In this document: positions 1 through 9,237 of the stretch, one piece after another
How positions within the stretch are numbered: the stretch's first letter is position 1
Layout: each line of letters starts with the position of its first letter
DNA from: Rhizobium sp. PP-CC-3A-592
GTDB lineage: Bacteria > Pseudomonadota > Alphaproteobacteria > Rhizobiales > Rhizobiaceae
Assembly: GCF_003217095.1 (NCBI RefSeq)
Contig: NZ_QJSR01000001.1
Span: forward strand, 551,716 to 615,715
Length of the DNA: 64,000 bases
Reading direction: 5' to 3'
The notes under the pieces: model-generated
What the model saw: only the letters and a program-made list of their open reading frames with translations
Databases searched by the model: none
Told to the model about the DNA's origin: nothing
Program-made: the position numbers and the translations under genes

Positions 1-344
1 TATTTCGCCAGCAGCTGGTCCGCCCATTCGGGCTCCGGATATTCGTCATCATCAATGAAGAGAATGACCCCATCCGCGCCCTTCGTCTCCGCAACCACAC
101 GATTGCGCGCGAAGGGAATGCCCGGTTCCGAGTGGACGGCATAGGTGATGGGAAAGGGAAACGACGGCCGCATCTCCTCGATCAGCCCGGCCATCAGACC
201 ATCCCGATCGTTATCGACGACGATCACCGTTATCGGCGGCGGGGTGGTTTCGAAGGTCAGCGCGGCGATGCCTTCCAGCGCCCGGCGAAGGCCTTTCGGG
301 CGCCGGAAGGTAATCAATCCGATGAAGAGATTGTCGATATTCAT
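1..344 (-). CDS. Family 2 glycosyltransferase, second tandem copy (3' end outside window)
   Basis: About 114 N-terminal residues of a GT-A glycosyltransferase are visible; the rest lies beyond the left edge. The reading is almost the same as the neighbouring gene at 465-1397: it has the VVDNDRDG segment (about residues 42-49) and the metal/nucleotide-sugar motif FIDDDEYPEPEW (about 95-106). Aligned at an offset of 1053 bases without gaps, the two copies differ at 8 of 344 positions, six of them inside the first 40 bases of the gene. Predicted residue changes include I2N, P50L and P72S. The ATG at 342-344 matches the start of the other copy. It probably adds a sugar to the same polysaccharide as its neighbour; whether it is intact cannot be seen here. 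Confidence 0.85.
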   Translation of the reverse strand, partial: MNIDNLFIGLITFRRPKGLRRALEGIAALTFETTPPPITVIVVDNDRDGLMAGLIEEMRPSFPFPITYAVHSEPGIPFARNRVVAETKGADGVILFIDDDEYPEPEWADQLLAK

Positions 345-464
345 GTCTGCTGTGCGCCTCTTGATGTGTCCGACCGGAAAGTGGCCACCGCGTTGGGCCA
401 TACGCTGGCAAGATGCGTTGTCGAACGGCATTCTCTCGGCACCTCTTTCCTTCTAGCGAAAGAT
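345..464 (-). repeat. Remnant of GT4 gene 3' end between the tandem GT2 copies
   Basis: The spacer between the two GT2 copies resembles the last ~60 bases of the GT4 gene that precedes the first copy (around 1398-1456), with one single-base indel and many substitutions. The reading frame of the GT4 tail is lost. This suggests the duplicated unit comprised the GT4 3' end plus the whole GT2 gene. No gene is supported in the spacer. Confidence 0.5.
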
Positions 465-1397
465 TCACGATCCGTGGATCGTCTTGTATTCGTCGTACCG
501 GCGACCGGCGAAAGCGTTCAGCATGCCGAGGCCGCGGGCCGTACGCGAGATGGCCTTGACCCGCCTCGCCGTGCCGAACGGCAGTGCCGCAAGACAGAGG
601 ACACCGCCGCCGCCGACACGTGCCACGGCCGACAGGAACAACGACACCTGCCGAATCATGGAACATCCCGACAGTTTTTCGGAAAGCACATAGGTGTTGC
701 CCTCGCGGAACTTGCGGGAAACCAGCCATCTCGACGACACGCGCGACGCCGGAACGAGCTCGTGCACCCTGGCTTTGCTTGCCCAGAGCATCCGCCCGCC
801 CTTCTTGTGGATCATCATGCCCAGCAGCGTATCTTCCCCGCCGGTAAACCGGAGCCGCGGATCGAACTGCAGGCCGAGAGCCTTGAAAACTTTGAGGTCG
901 ATCAGGATATTGGCCGTGTTTCCGAAAGGAACTACACCGCCATCCGCGAATCTCCGCGGAACGAAGAAGCCGCCTTCGGAGACCCATTGCGGCGGGGTCG
1001 TTTCGAACTCCGAGATGACAGGCCCGAGGATCGCCTCGGCACCGGTGGCGCGATATTTCGCCAGCAGCTGGTCCGCCCATTCGGGCTCCGGATATTCGTC
1101 ATCATCAATGAAGAGAATGACCCCATCCGCGCCCTTCGTCTCCGCAACCACACGATTGCGCGCGAAGGGAATGCCCGGTTCCGGGTGGACGGCATAGGTG
1201 ATGGGAAAGGGAAACGACGGCCGCATCTCCTCGATCAGCCCGGCCATCGGACCATCCCGATCGTTATCGACGACGATCACCGTTATCGGCGGCGGGGTGG
1301 TTTCGAAGGTCAGCGCGGCGATGCCTTCCAGCGCCCGGCGAAGGCCTTTCGGGCGCCGAAATGTAATCAAGCCGATGAACAGATTGTCGATGATCAT
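465..1397 (-). CDS. Family 2 glycosyltransferase (310 aa)
   Basis: Predicted GT-A fold glycosyltransferase that transfers a sugar from a nucleotide donor onto the growing polysaccharide repeat at the cytoplasmic face of the inner membrane. Visible motifs are VVDNDRDG (about 42-49), the DXD-like FIDDDEYPEPEW (about 95-106) and GGEDTLLG (about 186-193), where the acidic pair is the expected catalytic region. A hydrophobic stretch near residues 250-270 may anchor it to the membrane. The ATG overlaps the stop of the upstream GT4 gene by four bases (ATGA type), so the two are probably translationally coupled. A near-identical second copy follows downstream. The exact donor and acceptor cannot be told from sequence. 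Confidence 0.9.
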   Translation of the reverse strand: MIIDNLFIGLITFRRPKGLRRALEGIAALTFETTPPPITVIVVDNDRDGPMAGLIEEMRPSFPFPITYAVHPEPGIPFARNRVVAETKGADGVILFIDDDEYPEPEWADQLLAKYRATGAEAILGPVISEFETTPPQWVSEGGFFVPRRFADGGVVPFGNTANILIDLKVFKALGLQFDPRLRFTGGEDTLLGMMIHKKGGRMLWASKARVHELVPASRVSSRWLVSRKFREGNTYVLSEKLSGCSMIRQVSLFLSAVARVGGGGVLCLAALPFGTARRVKAISRTARGLGMLNAFAGRRYDEYKTIHGS

Positions 1398-2527
1398 GTC
1401 CGCGATCCGCTTCTTGGTGTGTCCAGTCCGAAGGCCGTCACCATGTTCCGGCCATAGGCTTCCTCGGAGAAAAGCGCCTCGAACCGCAAGAAACCACGAT
1501 CCCCCATCGCCTTGCAGCGCACCCTGTCGACGACAAGCGCGGTCAGTGCTTCGGCCAGCGCGGTCTCGCTTCCCGGTGCCACCAGGAACCCGGTCTCGCC
1601 ATGCTCGACAATCTCCGAGAGGCCGCCGTGGTCGGCGGCGATGACGGGGCGATGGTAACTCATCCCCTCGATTGCAACACGGCCGAAGGGCTCGGGAAGC
1701 GTCGAGGGAACGGCCACGATATCGCTCCAGAGGAAATGCTCGGACGGATCATCGACGAACGGATGGATGGTGACCGAGCGCTCCAGGCCGGACGCCGTAA
1801 TCAGCGCCTTGACGTCGTCAACGAAGTGATCCTGGCCACCGTAAACGCCACCGACCAGACGAACCTCGACACGATCGCGGATTTCAGGCGCCAAGGCCGC
1901 CATCGCCCTGACCAGAACCTGCTGGCCTTTCCACGCGTTGAAGCGGCCGATCAGAAGAACCTTGAGCAGTCCGGAGGCGGGGATATTCGACTGTACCGCC
2001 GGTGCCGCGACCCCGTTATAGATGACCGACTGCCAGGTTTTTGCCGGTACGGCGAAGGCGTCGCTTGTGGCTTTGGAATTGAAGATGACCCGGCTTCGGC
2101 TGAAGGCGAGAACACGGGAAAAGATTGCCATCGTCTTGCCTGTCGGTATCTCATGTACATGGCAGATCGTCGGCCCTTTGAAAAACCGGGCAGCGACCAG
2201 ATAGTCGAACGGCACGAGCGTGCTGATATAGAGCAGATCGCATCCCGATTCGCGGATCACCTTGCGGGCCCGTAGCACGGCAAGGGGGAAACTGATGGGC
2301 GCCGTCAGGACGATCCGTTTCAGGTCCGCCTTTCGTAGGACCCACATGGGCCCGTAGAGAATGCGGGTCGAGGCGCGCTCGACATGCGGTGTGATCGGCC
2401 CCTCACCCACGAGCCGTACATCGACAGATCCGTCGGGATCGGCAGCCCGCACCGCCTCAAGGACCTGGAGAAAGCTTCTGTCTGAACCATAAAGTTCGAT
2501 GTTCGGATGGACGCAGAGAATTTTCAA
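1394..2527 (-). CDS. Family 4 glycosyltransferase (377 aa)
   Basis: GT-B fold glycosyltransferase of the GT4 type, expected to act on the lipid-linked repeat in the cytoplasm. The C-terminal domain carries LLIGRFNAWKGQQVL (about 190-204) and the donor-binding segment with the E-x7-E pattern around PSTLPEPFGRVAIEGMS (about 274-290), followed by AADHGGLSEIVEHGETGFLV. The start is TTG at 2525-2527: it is preceded by GGGGAG at eight bases, and translation from it gives the conserved N-terminal strand KILCVHPNIELYGSDRSF. It overlaps the next gene by four bases. The linkage formed is unknown. Confidence 0.9.
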   Translation of the reverse strand: MKILCVHPNIELYGSDRSFLQVLEAVRAADPDGSVDVRLVGEGPITPHVERASTRILYGPMWVLRKADLKRIVLTAPISFPLAVLRARKVIRESGCDLLYISTLVPFDYLVAARFFKGPTICHVHEIPTGKTMAIFSRVLAFSRSRVIFNSKATSDAFAVPAKTWQSVIYNGVAAPAVQSNIPASGLLKVLLIGRFNAWKGQQVLVRAMAALAPEIRDRVEVRLVGGVYGGQDHFVDDVKALITASGLERSVTIHPFVDDPSEHFLWSDIVAVPSTLPEPFGRVAIEGMSYHRPVIAADHGGLSEIVEHGETGFLVAPGSETALAEALTALVVDRVRCKAMGDRGFLRFEALFSEEAYGRNMVTAFGLDTPRSGSRT

Positions 2528-2573
2528 GCGTGGCTCCCCGGCCTATCTTCGATCATGATCGACGCCGTCACGG

Positions 2574-3740
2574 TCACAGGCACGTCCGAAGCAGCGCCTC
2601 GTAGGCCGCGTTCACCTTCAGCCAGGTGAATTCCGCCTGATGACGTGCCGCGGCCGCAGCCCCTGCCTGTTTAAGGTCGAGGCCGGAGCCGATACGGTCG
2701 ATGAGCGCTTCGAGCGCGCTCTGGCTGTCGAAATAGAATTGCTGCTCGCCGGCAACCCATCGATTGAAGCGGTTGTCATGGGCGATGATCGGGTTGCCGG
2801 CACCAAGCGCTTCGACCAGCGAGGGGTTCGTGCCGCCGACCTGATGGCCATGGAGGTAGGCCAGAGCATGGTAACGCAGGGCCGAGACGACCTCCGGTTC
2901 GTAGATGCCGCCCGGGAAGACGACGTCGTCCGACGCTGCAGCCCGAACCTTGCGGTGGTAGGCATTGTCAGGCGAGAAGTTGCCGAGCACCATGAGCTTG
3001 ATGTCGCGCTTCTTGCTGGAAAAGGCGCTGACGATCTCCAGGATCGAGTTTTCCGGCTCGGCGCGGGCGATGGAGATGAGATACTGGCCGCTCTTCAGAC
3101 CGTAGCGTTCGATCAGGTCCTCCGGTGCGGCCTCGATTCGGTCGGCGCCGTACGGGATCATCACGGCATTGCTGCAACCGTGGCGGCGCAGATGGCGCGC
3201 GATCTCGGGGTGATCGGCGATCGCGACATTGCTGATATTGGCCCCGATGAACTCATTGGCATAGAGCCAGATCTTCACAGGAAACGACCACTTGTCCCGG
3301 CGCCATTCCACGCCGTCCATGTTCATGAGAACCTTGCGGCCTCTGAGCCTCTGGAGCGTGTTGAAGACGGCGGTGTTGTAGCCGAGAACGAGATCGATCC
3401 CCGGCCGCTTGCAAACGTCGGCGACGCACTTCCTGTCGAAAACCACACTTCCCTTCGAGCCTGTGGCATCGCTGGAAATGTGGATGCGATGAATGCCGTT
3501 CCAATCGTCCTCGTAATCGGTTTTGCCGCTTTCCTGACAATAGACGTTCACCGTCCACCCATGCTCGACCAGATAGGGAGCGAGGCGACCCGCGAAGGTC
3601 TCGAATCCACCATGGGCCGCAGGAATGCCGCGAATACCAAGAATGTTCACCACCTTGCGGCTCGTATCGACAGTCTTCGACTGTTCGACCATGCGATTGC
3701 TCCCTGTCACACTTCGGACCCAGACAGATATGTTCGCCAT
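2574..3740 (-). CDS. DUF1972-type glycosyltransferase (388 aa)
   Basis: Glycosyltransferase with an N-terminal DUF1972 domain, a group that includes rhamnosyl- and other transferases of capsule and EPS loci. The diagnostic segment ILGIRGIPAAHGGFETFA begins near residue 33, followed by GYNTAVFNTLQRLRGRKV and NMDGVEWRRDKW (about 140-151). The C-terminal half has the GT4-like MIPYGADRIEA and the donor site region GGTNPSLVEALGAGNPIIA (about 302-320). A second in-frame ATG at 3692 would shorten the protein by 16 residues and may be the true start, since conservation begins after it. It is about 46 bases upstream of the GT4 gene on the same strand, so likely co-transcribed. Confidence 0.88.
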   Translation of the reverse strand: MANISVWVRSVTGSNRMVEQSKTVDTSRKVVNILGIRGIPAAHGGFETFAGRLAPYLVEHGWTVNVYCQESGKTDYEDDWNGIHRIHISSDATGSKGSVVFDRKCVADVCKRPGIDLVLGYNTAVFNTLQRLRGRKVLMNMDGVEWRRDKWSFPVKIWLYANEFIGANISNVAIADHPEIARHLRRHGCSNAVMIPYGADRIEAAPEDLIERYGLKSGQYLISIARAEPENSILEIVSAFSSKKRDIKLMVLGNFSPDNAYHRKVRAAASDDVVFPGGIYEPEVVSALRYHALAYLHGHQVGGTNPSLVEALGAGNPIIAHDNRFNRWVAGEQQFYFDSQSALEALIDRIGSGLDLKQAGAAAAARHQAEFTWLKVNAAYEALLRTCL

Positions 3741-3947
3741 GACGTCGGGAGCGGCGCGATAAGCCCTGCCACGACCTCAGGACGGGCCTGAGAAGACCAT
3801 CCTCGACCGGACAGGCTCAATCCGTATGCCTGTATCCGAATATTCTAATCTCATTTAGTAGGAAGCTATCGCATAGTTTCGCTGCAATGCAAAAAAAATT
3901 TGCCTGCAAGGTTCATTTTTCAACGATTTCAATAGGTAATAACTGGC

Positions 3948-4784
3948 TTACGCTCTGCGCTTCGGCGCATTCACATGCCGCGTCTGCCGCAACGCAATAT
4001 AAAGAGCAACCGGGTTCGTCGTGAGGTAGCGCCAGAAAAGCTGTCTGGGGCGCAGCACCATGCGGTGCAGCCATTCGAGGCCGATCTTCTGCAGGAACAG
4101 CGGTGCACGCTGGTAATGGCCCGCAGCAAAATCGAAACAACCACCGCATGTAATGATCCAGCGACCTTCGAAGTGGTCACGGATCGCCAGCGAGGCGAAC
4201 TGCTCTTTCGGCTTGCCGAGGCCGACCCACAGGACGTCCGCCTTCGTGGCATTGATGTCCGCGACGACATCCGGCAAGGCAGCCTCATCGAAATAGCCGT
4301 CGCGATAACCGGCGATGATCAACTGGGGATAAAGGAACCTCATGCGGGCGACGCATTCCTCGATGACAGCGTCGGTCGCGCCGAGAAAATAGCAGGAAAT
4401 GCCGTTTGCCTGGAAACCTTCGGCAAAATCGTAGAAGAGGTCGGTCGTTGCGCTGCGTCCTCGCACCGGCGTCGTCGTGAGCAGGCGCGACACCATGACC
4501 AGCGGTTCACTGTCGACATGCACGACGTCCGCCTTCACCAAACTCTCGGCATAACGCGGATCGGATCGGCAGAGGCTGACCGCATGTCCGTTGAGGTCGA
4601 ACAGAAGGCGCGGTGCATGGGCTGTTGCGTCGAGCGTCGTCTGCACGACATGGTCGGTCAGTTCGGCGCGGCTCTTCCGCGTGACCTTGACCCCGGCAAC
4701 GATTACCGAATCTTCGTTTTCTGCTTGTTTCGGCACGATGCGTTCTTTGGTCGGAGCTAGAAGGGTACTCACGCTTTCCCGCAT
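3948..4784 (-). CDS. WecG/TagA/CpsF family glycosyltransferase
   Basis: GT26-family enzyme; known members (WecG, TagA) transfer ManNAc or ManNAcA to a lipid-linked first sugar. Seen here: FDLNGHAVSLCRSDPRYAES with the expected Asn, DVVHVDSEPLVMVSRLL with the conserved Asp, CYFLGATDAVIEECVARM, and DVLWVGLGKPKEQFA followed by GGCFDFAAG and the LEWLHRMVLRPRQLFWRY tail that is the family signature. The chosen ATG at 4784 gives 278 aa; a GTG at 4811 would add nine residues. It sits 207 bases upstream of the DUF1972 enzyme on the same strand. It probably adds an early sugar to the repeat unit; the donor is inferred only from the family. Confidence 0.9.
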   Translation of the reverse strand: MRESVSTLLAPTKERIVPKQAENEDSVIVAGVKVTRKSRAELTDHVVQTTLDATAHAPRLLFDLNGHAVSLCRSDPRYAESLVKADVVHVDSEPLVMVSRLLTTTPVRGRSATTDLFYDFAEGFQANGISCYFLGATDAVIEECVARMRFLYPQLIIAGYRDGYFDEAALPDVVADINATKADVLWVGLGKPKEQFASLAIRDHFEGRWIITCGGCFDFAAGHYQRAPLFLQKIGLEWLHRMVLRPRQLFWRYLTTNPVALYIALRQTRHVNAPKRRA

Positions 4785-5100
4785 TCCGCAACATTCGTGC
4801 CGTCGGTGCACGAATGAAGAGAGAGAACCTTTGGCGCAGCAAATCGGGCGGTGTTAACCCTTTGACGGATCGACCCTGACACGCATGCGTTCAGACAGTG
4901 CATTCCCAAAGCCCCTTCCTCCCAGGTGCCACGATACCTAATCTAAGTTAAGCTTCACTAAAAGATATTTTATGAATGGAAATTGCAATATCCGCCGTGA
5001 TGAAGAGAACGGGCGCGCACTCCAATGTTTATGGCTGAAAACACATCTAACGAGCACGTTCTCGTGACGTCATACAACCATCGATGCTCGACGGCGACCG

Positions 5101-6363
5101 TCAGACGGGGTGGTCGAACAATTGCTTCTGACGCGTCAGGCGAAACACGAGCGCCGTCATCACCACCTCACCGGCAATGATGCCGACGATCGAGGCGATC
5201 GGGCTTACCGTGTAGATGATGACGGCCGCGATCATCATGGTGACGGGTGCGGCAATGAGGCTGGTCTGTGCGAGAGGTTTGAACTGCCGCGCCGCTTGGA
5301 TGAGGCTGCTCGCGGGAATGCGCATCGACTGGATGAGGACCACGATGAACCAGAGGCCGCAGGCGACGTAGAGCGTGCTCGCCTCGTAGGGCAGGCTCGC
5401 GACCTTGTCATGAAAGATGAGGGCGACGGCGACCGCCAGGACGACATTGCCGGCAAGAATCGTCAGGACGATGCGGAGGAACGATCTCGCGGTGCCGCGC
5501 GCGCCCTCGACATCGCCCTGGGCAAGCTGCCGCGCCATGATCGGCCGCTCGATGAGCATCAGCGAGGGTAGGACGACCGTCAGCGGGCGCCAGAACAGTG
5601 CGGCGACGGCGATCGGTGCAAAGGCCTGCGGCCCTGCCATGAGCGTGACGAGATAGGCATGGCCGTTGGAGGTCATTTCCGTGGTGACGACGCCGAGAAG
5701 CGCCCATCGGGACTGGTCTTTCCAGACACCGGCATAGTGCGAAAGCCGACTCCTGCCATCGACTTTCTCCAGCGACAGCCAGAGATAGATCGCCGAGAGG
5801 CTGGCGGCCATCGCCACCGTGATGCTGGCCACCAGAAGCGTCTCGCCCAAGTGTCCAAAAAACATGACGACGCAGCCGACGACGACGACGGAGGCATAGA
5901 TCAAGTCGGAAATACCGGTCGACTTCACCCGGTGACGCGCAAATTCCGCACAGCGAAAACCCCAGCGGAGCGCCGCCGCGAAGGTGAACAAACCCATGAA
6001 GAGCGTCACAGGCAGCGGCATGTCGAACAGAAAGCCGGACCCGATGGCTACCATGCCGGCGAGCACGGAGAGAATCGCATCCACCTTCATGATGGCCAGA
6101 TACTCCGGTTGCCAGTCTGGGGTGCCCCTGTTCAGGGTGATCGAGAGCGGCGTTCCGCCCATGGCATTCACGATGCTGTAGCTGAAGGCCGTGAGCACCT
6201 GCCCGAAGATGAAGAAGCCGTAGTCGGCCGGCACGAGCAGCGGGATCAGCACCAGCGACAGAAGAAAGTTCGACCCGGCGATCGCCAGCGTTCCCGCCAT
6301 CGACAGGCTGACACGGCTGGCTTTGGCCGCGACCGACCGCAGCAGTAAGACGGGCTTCGTCAT
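5101..6363 (-). CDS. Polysaccharide flippase-like membrane protein (420 aa)
   Basis: Very hydrophobic protein with about 12 predicted membrane spans and an overall pattern like Wzx/MATE-type oligosaccharide exporters (for example LAIAGSNFLLSLVLIPLLVP near residues 26-45, and the closing span near IASIVGIIAGEVVMTALVF). Wzx proteins move undecaprenyl-linked repeat units from the inner to the outer leaflet of the inner membrane, which fits the surrounding glycosyltransferases. Sequence motifs for this group are weak, so the call rests on hydropathy, length and context. It lies 54 bases downstream of the GH5 gene on the same strand. Confidence 0.75.
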   Translation of the reverse strand: MTKPVLLLRSVAAKASRVSLSMAGTLAIAGSNFLLSLVLIPLLVPADYGFFIFGQVLTAFSYSIVNAMGGTPLSITLNRGTPDWQPEYLAIMKVDAILSVLAGMVAIGSGFLFDMPLPVTLFMGLFTFAAALRWGFRCAEFARHRVKSTGISDLIYASVVVVGCVVMFFGHLGETLLVASITVAMAASLSAIYLWLSLEKVDGRSRLSHYAGVWKDQSRWALLGVVTTEMTSNGHAYLVTLMAGPQAFAPIAVAALFWRPLTVVLPSLMLIERPIMARQLAQGDVEGARGTARSFLRIVLTILAGNVVLAVAVALIFHDKVASLPYEASTLYVACGLWFIVVLIQSMRIPASSLIQAARQFKPLAQTSLIAAPVTMMIAAVIIYTVSPIASIVGIIAGEVVMTALVFRLTRQKQLFDHPV

Positions 6364-6417
6364 GAAATCCTCAAGATCCGGAGATGGTTTGGAGCGGCAG
6401 GGTCGCCGGCTTCAGCG

Positions 6418-7731
6418 TTAGGGGTTGTTCAAACCGAGCGAGACGAGCATGTCCGCGTCCTGTTCGCCGCTGGCCTCGTCGAACAGGCCGAAATAACTGC
6501 CGTAACACCAATAGGACCAGGGAATACCGCTCGCCTCGGCCTGCTGGCGCACCGCAGACAGCCAGGCAAGGCGATCGGCATTATAATCGGACAGAAGACC
6601 CGATTTGGCCCTCGGCGCGCCGAACTCGCCGAGATACAGGCGTTCCCTAGGTATGTCGTAGCGTTCCGCCCAGGCAAGCGCGCGCTCGAAGTCCTGCTTG
6701 ATATCACCGGCATCGTAGCCGCGGTCATAGTAGACGACGAGCTTCCAGAACCGAGAGCCGATATACCCCCAGGACGACGGCGTGCTCCAGAGATCGGCGA
6801 CGCTATGACCGAATGCGAGGACCGATTCGCTTGCCCCCTCCGCGGTGGCCGGCCATCGAAACAAAGGCGGATACCGGGCGGCAAGATCCTGCGTCACCGG
6901 CGCATAGCCCTGGAAGATGAACTCGGGCGGCGAGTAATAATGCACGGAGTAGAGAAGATTCGGATCGTCAAAGCTTGAGGGGTCGAGCCGAAGCAGACCG
7001 AAGAGGCCTCCGCCACAGGCACCGGTGACCACGAGCGTATGATCCGGCGCAATACGACGCGCGACGGACACCAGCGTTTTCAGGTACCCTTCCCAAAGCC
7101 CGACCGTCTGGCATTCGACCTGCGGTTCGTTAAAGAGCTCCAACGCCACCCAATCTGCGGGACGGCTGGCCGTCCTCTCGGCAAACGCGGCAACGACGCG
7201 TGTCAGAGCATCGAACATCCCCGGCCCCTCGACCAGGGACTGGGCGTCGTAAGGGGAGTCGCGACCTCTGTCCGGCGTGTGAATATCGACGAGAACCTTG
7301 AGGCCGAGCGCGGAAATAGCATCCACCTGGGCAAAGACGTAGTCGGCGCGCGCCTGCAGTTCATCCGCACTGGCGAGCACCAAGGGACCGACATTGACCG
7401 GGAGACGGACATGGTCGAAGCCCATGGCCTTGATGCCCGAAAAGTTCGAGAGCGGGAAATAGGACCCGACGGGAACATAGCCTGCGCCAGGGAACCGGCC
7501 ATTCTTCAGTGCCGTCGGCTTCCAGAGAAAGGGAAAGACATTCACGCCTTTCTTCACACGGAAGGTGGGCTGCGTGTCATCGGCTTTAGCAATGGGCGCC
7601 GTGAGCGGGGAGACGGCAACGACGAGGGCGAGAACAGCTGCAAGGAGACTGCGCCAGAAACCGTGACGTGCGGTGACGCGCTGGGGAGCATGCGGTCTGC
7701 CGATCACGGAGCCTGCACCGAAAGACGGCAA
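6418..7731 (-). CDS. Secreted glycoside hydrolase family 5 (437 aa)
   Basis: Probable endo-acting beta-glycanase of the GH5 (TIM-barrel cellulase) family. Hallmarks are the acid/base region ALELFNEP (about 199-206), the substrate-site HYY in YSVHYYSPPEF, and the nucleophile region YLGEFGAP near the C-terminus; DHVRLPVNVGP carries the conserved Arg. The N-terminus has a basic patch and a hydrophobic run ending near SPLTAPIAKA, a signal peptide, so the enzyme acts in the periplasm or outside. The listed start is a TTG; a GTG at 7707 is equally possible and keeps the signal peptide. Inside an EPS locus it may trim, release or turn over the polymer. The substrate is not determinable. Confidence 0.88.
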   Translation of the reverse strand: MPSFGAGSVIGRPHAPQRVTARHGFWRSLLAAVLALVVAVSPLTAPIAKADDTQPTFRVKKGVNVFPFLWKPTALKNGRFPGAGYVPVGSYFPLSNFSGIKAMGFDHVRLPVNVGPLVLASADELQARADYVFAQVDAISALGLKVLVDIHTPDRGRDSPYDAQSLVEGPGMFDALTRVVAAFAERTASRPADWVALELFNEPQVECQTVGLWEGYLKTLVSVARRIAPDHTLVVTGACGGGLFGLLRLDPSSFDDPNLLYSVHYYSPPEFIFQGYAPVTQDLAARYPPLFRWPATAEGASESVLAFGHSVADLWSTPSSWGYIGSRFWKLVVYYDRGYDAGDIKQDFERALAWAERYDIPRERLYLGEFGAPRAKSGLLSDYNADRLAWLSAVRQQAEASGIPWSYWCYGSYFGLFDEASGEQDADMLVSLGLNNP

Positions 7732-8031
7732 CCACCCGCGTAGCGGGAATGCTCAAAGACGATTCGGATGGCTGGATCGTCCAAACTGCACTCCTTCGGA
7801 ACCTTGTCGCATAGGTCATCGCCGTCGCATCCGCGCCAGATGGGCAGGCTGGCTGCATGAACCGGCCAGACATCAACTTTGCGAAATCTACATTAGATAT
7901 TTTTCATCTTCAAGCCGCGTCAGGCCTTGTCCCATGTCGACAGGTCGCCTTGTGCGGGTTAAAGGCCCATGGCGTGGCAGACGATCGGCTCTTTCCGATC
8001 GGGCCACGGTCTCTTCGCAAGCCTTGATTGG
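7732..8031. other. Divergent intergenic region, GH5 and epimerase
   Basis: A 300-base region between divergently transcribed genes that must hold both 5' control regions. The first ~130 bases next to the GH5 gene are GC-rich. The part near 7880-7925 is AT-richer (ACATTAGATATTTTTCATC) and is a plausible promoter zone. No clear operator was recognised. Confidence 0.4.
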
Positions 8032-9051
8032 ATGAGCATGCGCTATTTTATTACCGGAACCGCTGGCTTCATCGGCTTTCACCTCGCTCACCGCCTCGTC
8101 GGTGAGGGCCATACGGTCGTCGGATTCGACGCCATGACGCCCTACTATGATGTGGAACTGAAGCGGAAGCGGCATGCTCTGCTCGAACGGTTCGAAGGCT
8201 TTACCGGTGTGATCGGCCGGCTGGAGGATCGCGCTGCGCTGGCGGCGGCCGTAGAGACGGCAAAGCCCGATATCATCCTTCATCTCGCCGCACAGGCCGG
8301 CGTTCGCTACAGCCTGAAGGAGCCCCGCTCCTACATCGATTCCAACCTTGTCGGCTCGTTCAACGTCATCGACATCGCGCGGGACATCCAGCCGCAGCAC
8401 CTGCTCATCGCCTCGACCTCTTCGGTGTATGGTTCCAATGAAAAGGTGCCGTTCGAGGAAGACGATCGCGCGGACGAGCCGATGTCCCTCTACGCGGCCA
8501 CCAAGAAATCCATGGAGCTGATGGCGCACAGCTATGCCCATCTTTTTGCCGTGCCGACGACGGCTTTCCGCTTCTTCACGGTCTACGGCCCGTGGGGACG
8601 GCCCGACATGGCCTTGTTCAAGTTCGTGGAAGCCATTCGTCAGGGACGCCCCATCGACGTCTATGGCGAAGGGCGCATGAGCCGCGACTTCACCTATATC
8701 GATGATCTGGTGGACGGTATTCTTCGGCTGTCGCAGGCCGTTCCCGCGGAAGCGTCCCGCCTCCGCGATGGCGCGGTCGCAGACAGCCTGTCCCACCATG
8801 CGCCCTTCCGCACCGTCAACATCGGCGGCGGTCAACCGATCGAACTCCTGACCTTCATCGAAACGATCGAGCAGCGTCTCGGCCTCAAAGCCATCAAGAA
8901 CATGCTGCCGATGCAGCCCGGCGATATGCAGCGTACCTACGCGTCGCCCGATCTGCTCAAGGCGCTCACCAGCTTCCAGCCGAAGGTGACGCTCGCCGAA
9001 GGCGTCGGCCGGTTCGTCGACTGGTATGACGAACATTACCCGCAGGCTTGA
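8032..9051 (+). CDS. UDP-glucuronate 4-epimerase-like SDR protein (339 aa)
   Basis: NAD-dependent extended short-chain dehydrogenase that most resembles the UDP-GlcA 4-epimerase (LpsL/CapI-like) branch; it would make UDP-galacturonate for surface polysaccharide. It has the Rossmann motif [14 protein letters not shown] near the N-terminus, [11 protein letters not shown] (about 82-92), the TSSVYGSN strand, and the catalytic YAATKKS (Tyr and Lys). The [19 protein letters not shown] segment is typical of the UDP-hexuronate epimerases. ATGs at 8032 and 8038 are both possible; longer in-frame extensions upstream have no homology. Ugd, which supplies its substrate, is in the same locus. Confidence 0.87.
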   Translation: MSMRYFITGTAGFIGFHLAHRLVGEGHTVVGFDAMTPYYDVELKRKRHALLERFEGFTGVIGRLEDRAALAAAVETAKPDIILHLAAQAGVRYSLKEPRSYIDSNLVGSFNVIDIARDIQPQHLLIASTSSVYGSNEKVPFEEDDRADEPMSLYAATKKSMELMAHSYAHLFAVPTTAFRFFTVYGPWGRPDMALFKFVEAIRQGRPIDVYGEGRMSRDFTYIDDLVDGILRLSQAVPAEASRLRDGAVADSLSHHAPFRTVNIGGGQPIELLTFIETIEQRLGLKAIKNMLPMQPGDMQRTYASPDLLKALTSFQPKVTLAEGVGRFVDWYDEHYPQA

Positions 9052-9189
9052 GGCAGCATCATCCCTTAACCGGACGAGATGTGCATCGCCGACCATAAGC
9101 GTCGAGACGGCCGGGCCAGCGAGGCGTAAGACCCTCATGCCCACTGTCGTGTCGGTGGCTTCGGAGATGAAGCACGGCGCTTGAGACCC

Positions 9190-9225
9190 TCAAGCGCCCG
9201 AACCGGCGCTCCTTGAAAAGCGCCG
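9190..9225. terminator. Hairpin after tyrosine autokinase gene
   Basis: An inverted repeat with arms ACCGGCGCT and AAGCGCCGG around 9200-9224 lies between the convergent epimerase and autokinase genes. There is no long T run on either side, so it is only a possible terminator. Confidence 0.35.
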
Positions 9226-9237
9226 GCCCGACATTGG

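Noticed and set aside
7888-9144. 418-codon open frame on the minus strand
   Set aside because: Antisense to the epimerase gene, whose plus-strand frame has all SDR motifs.
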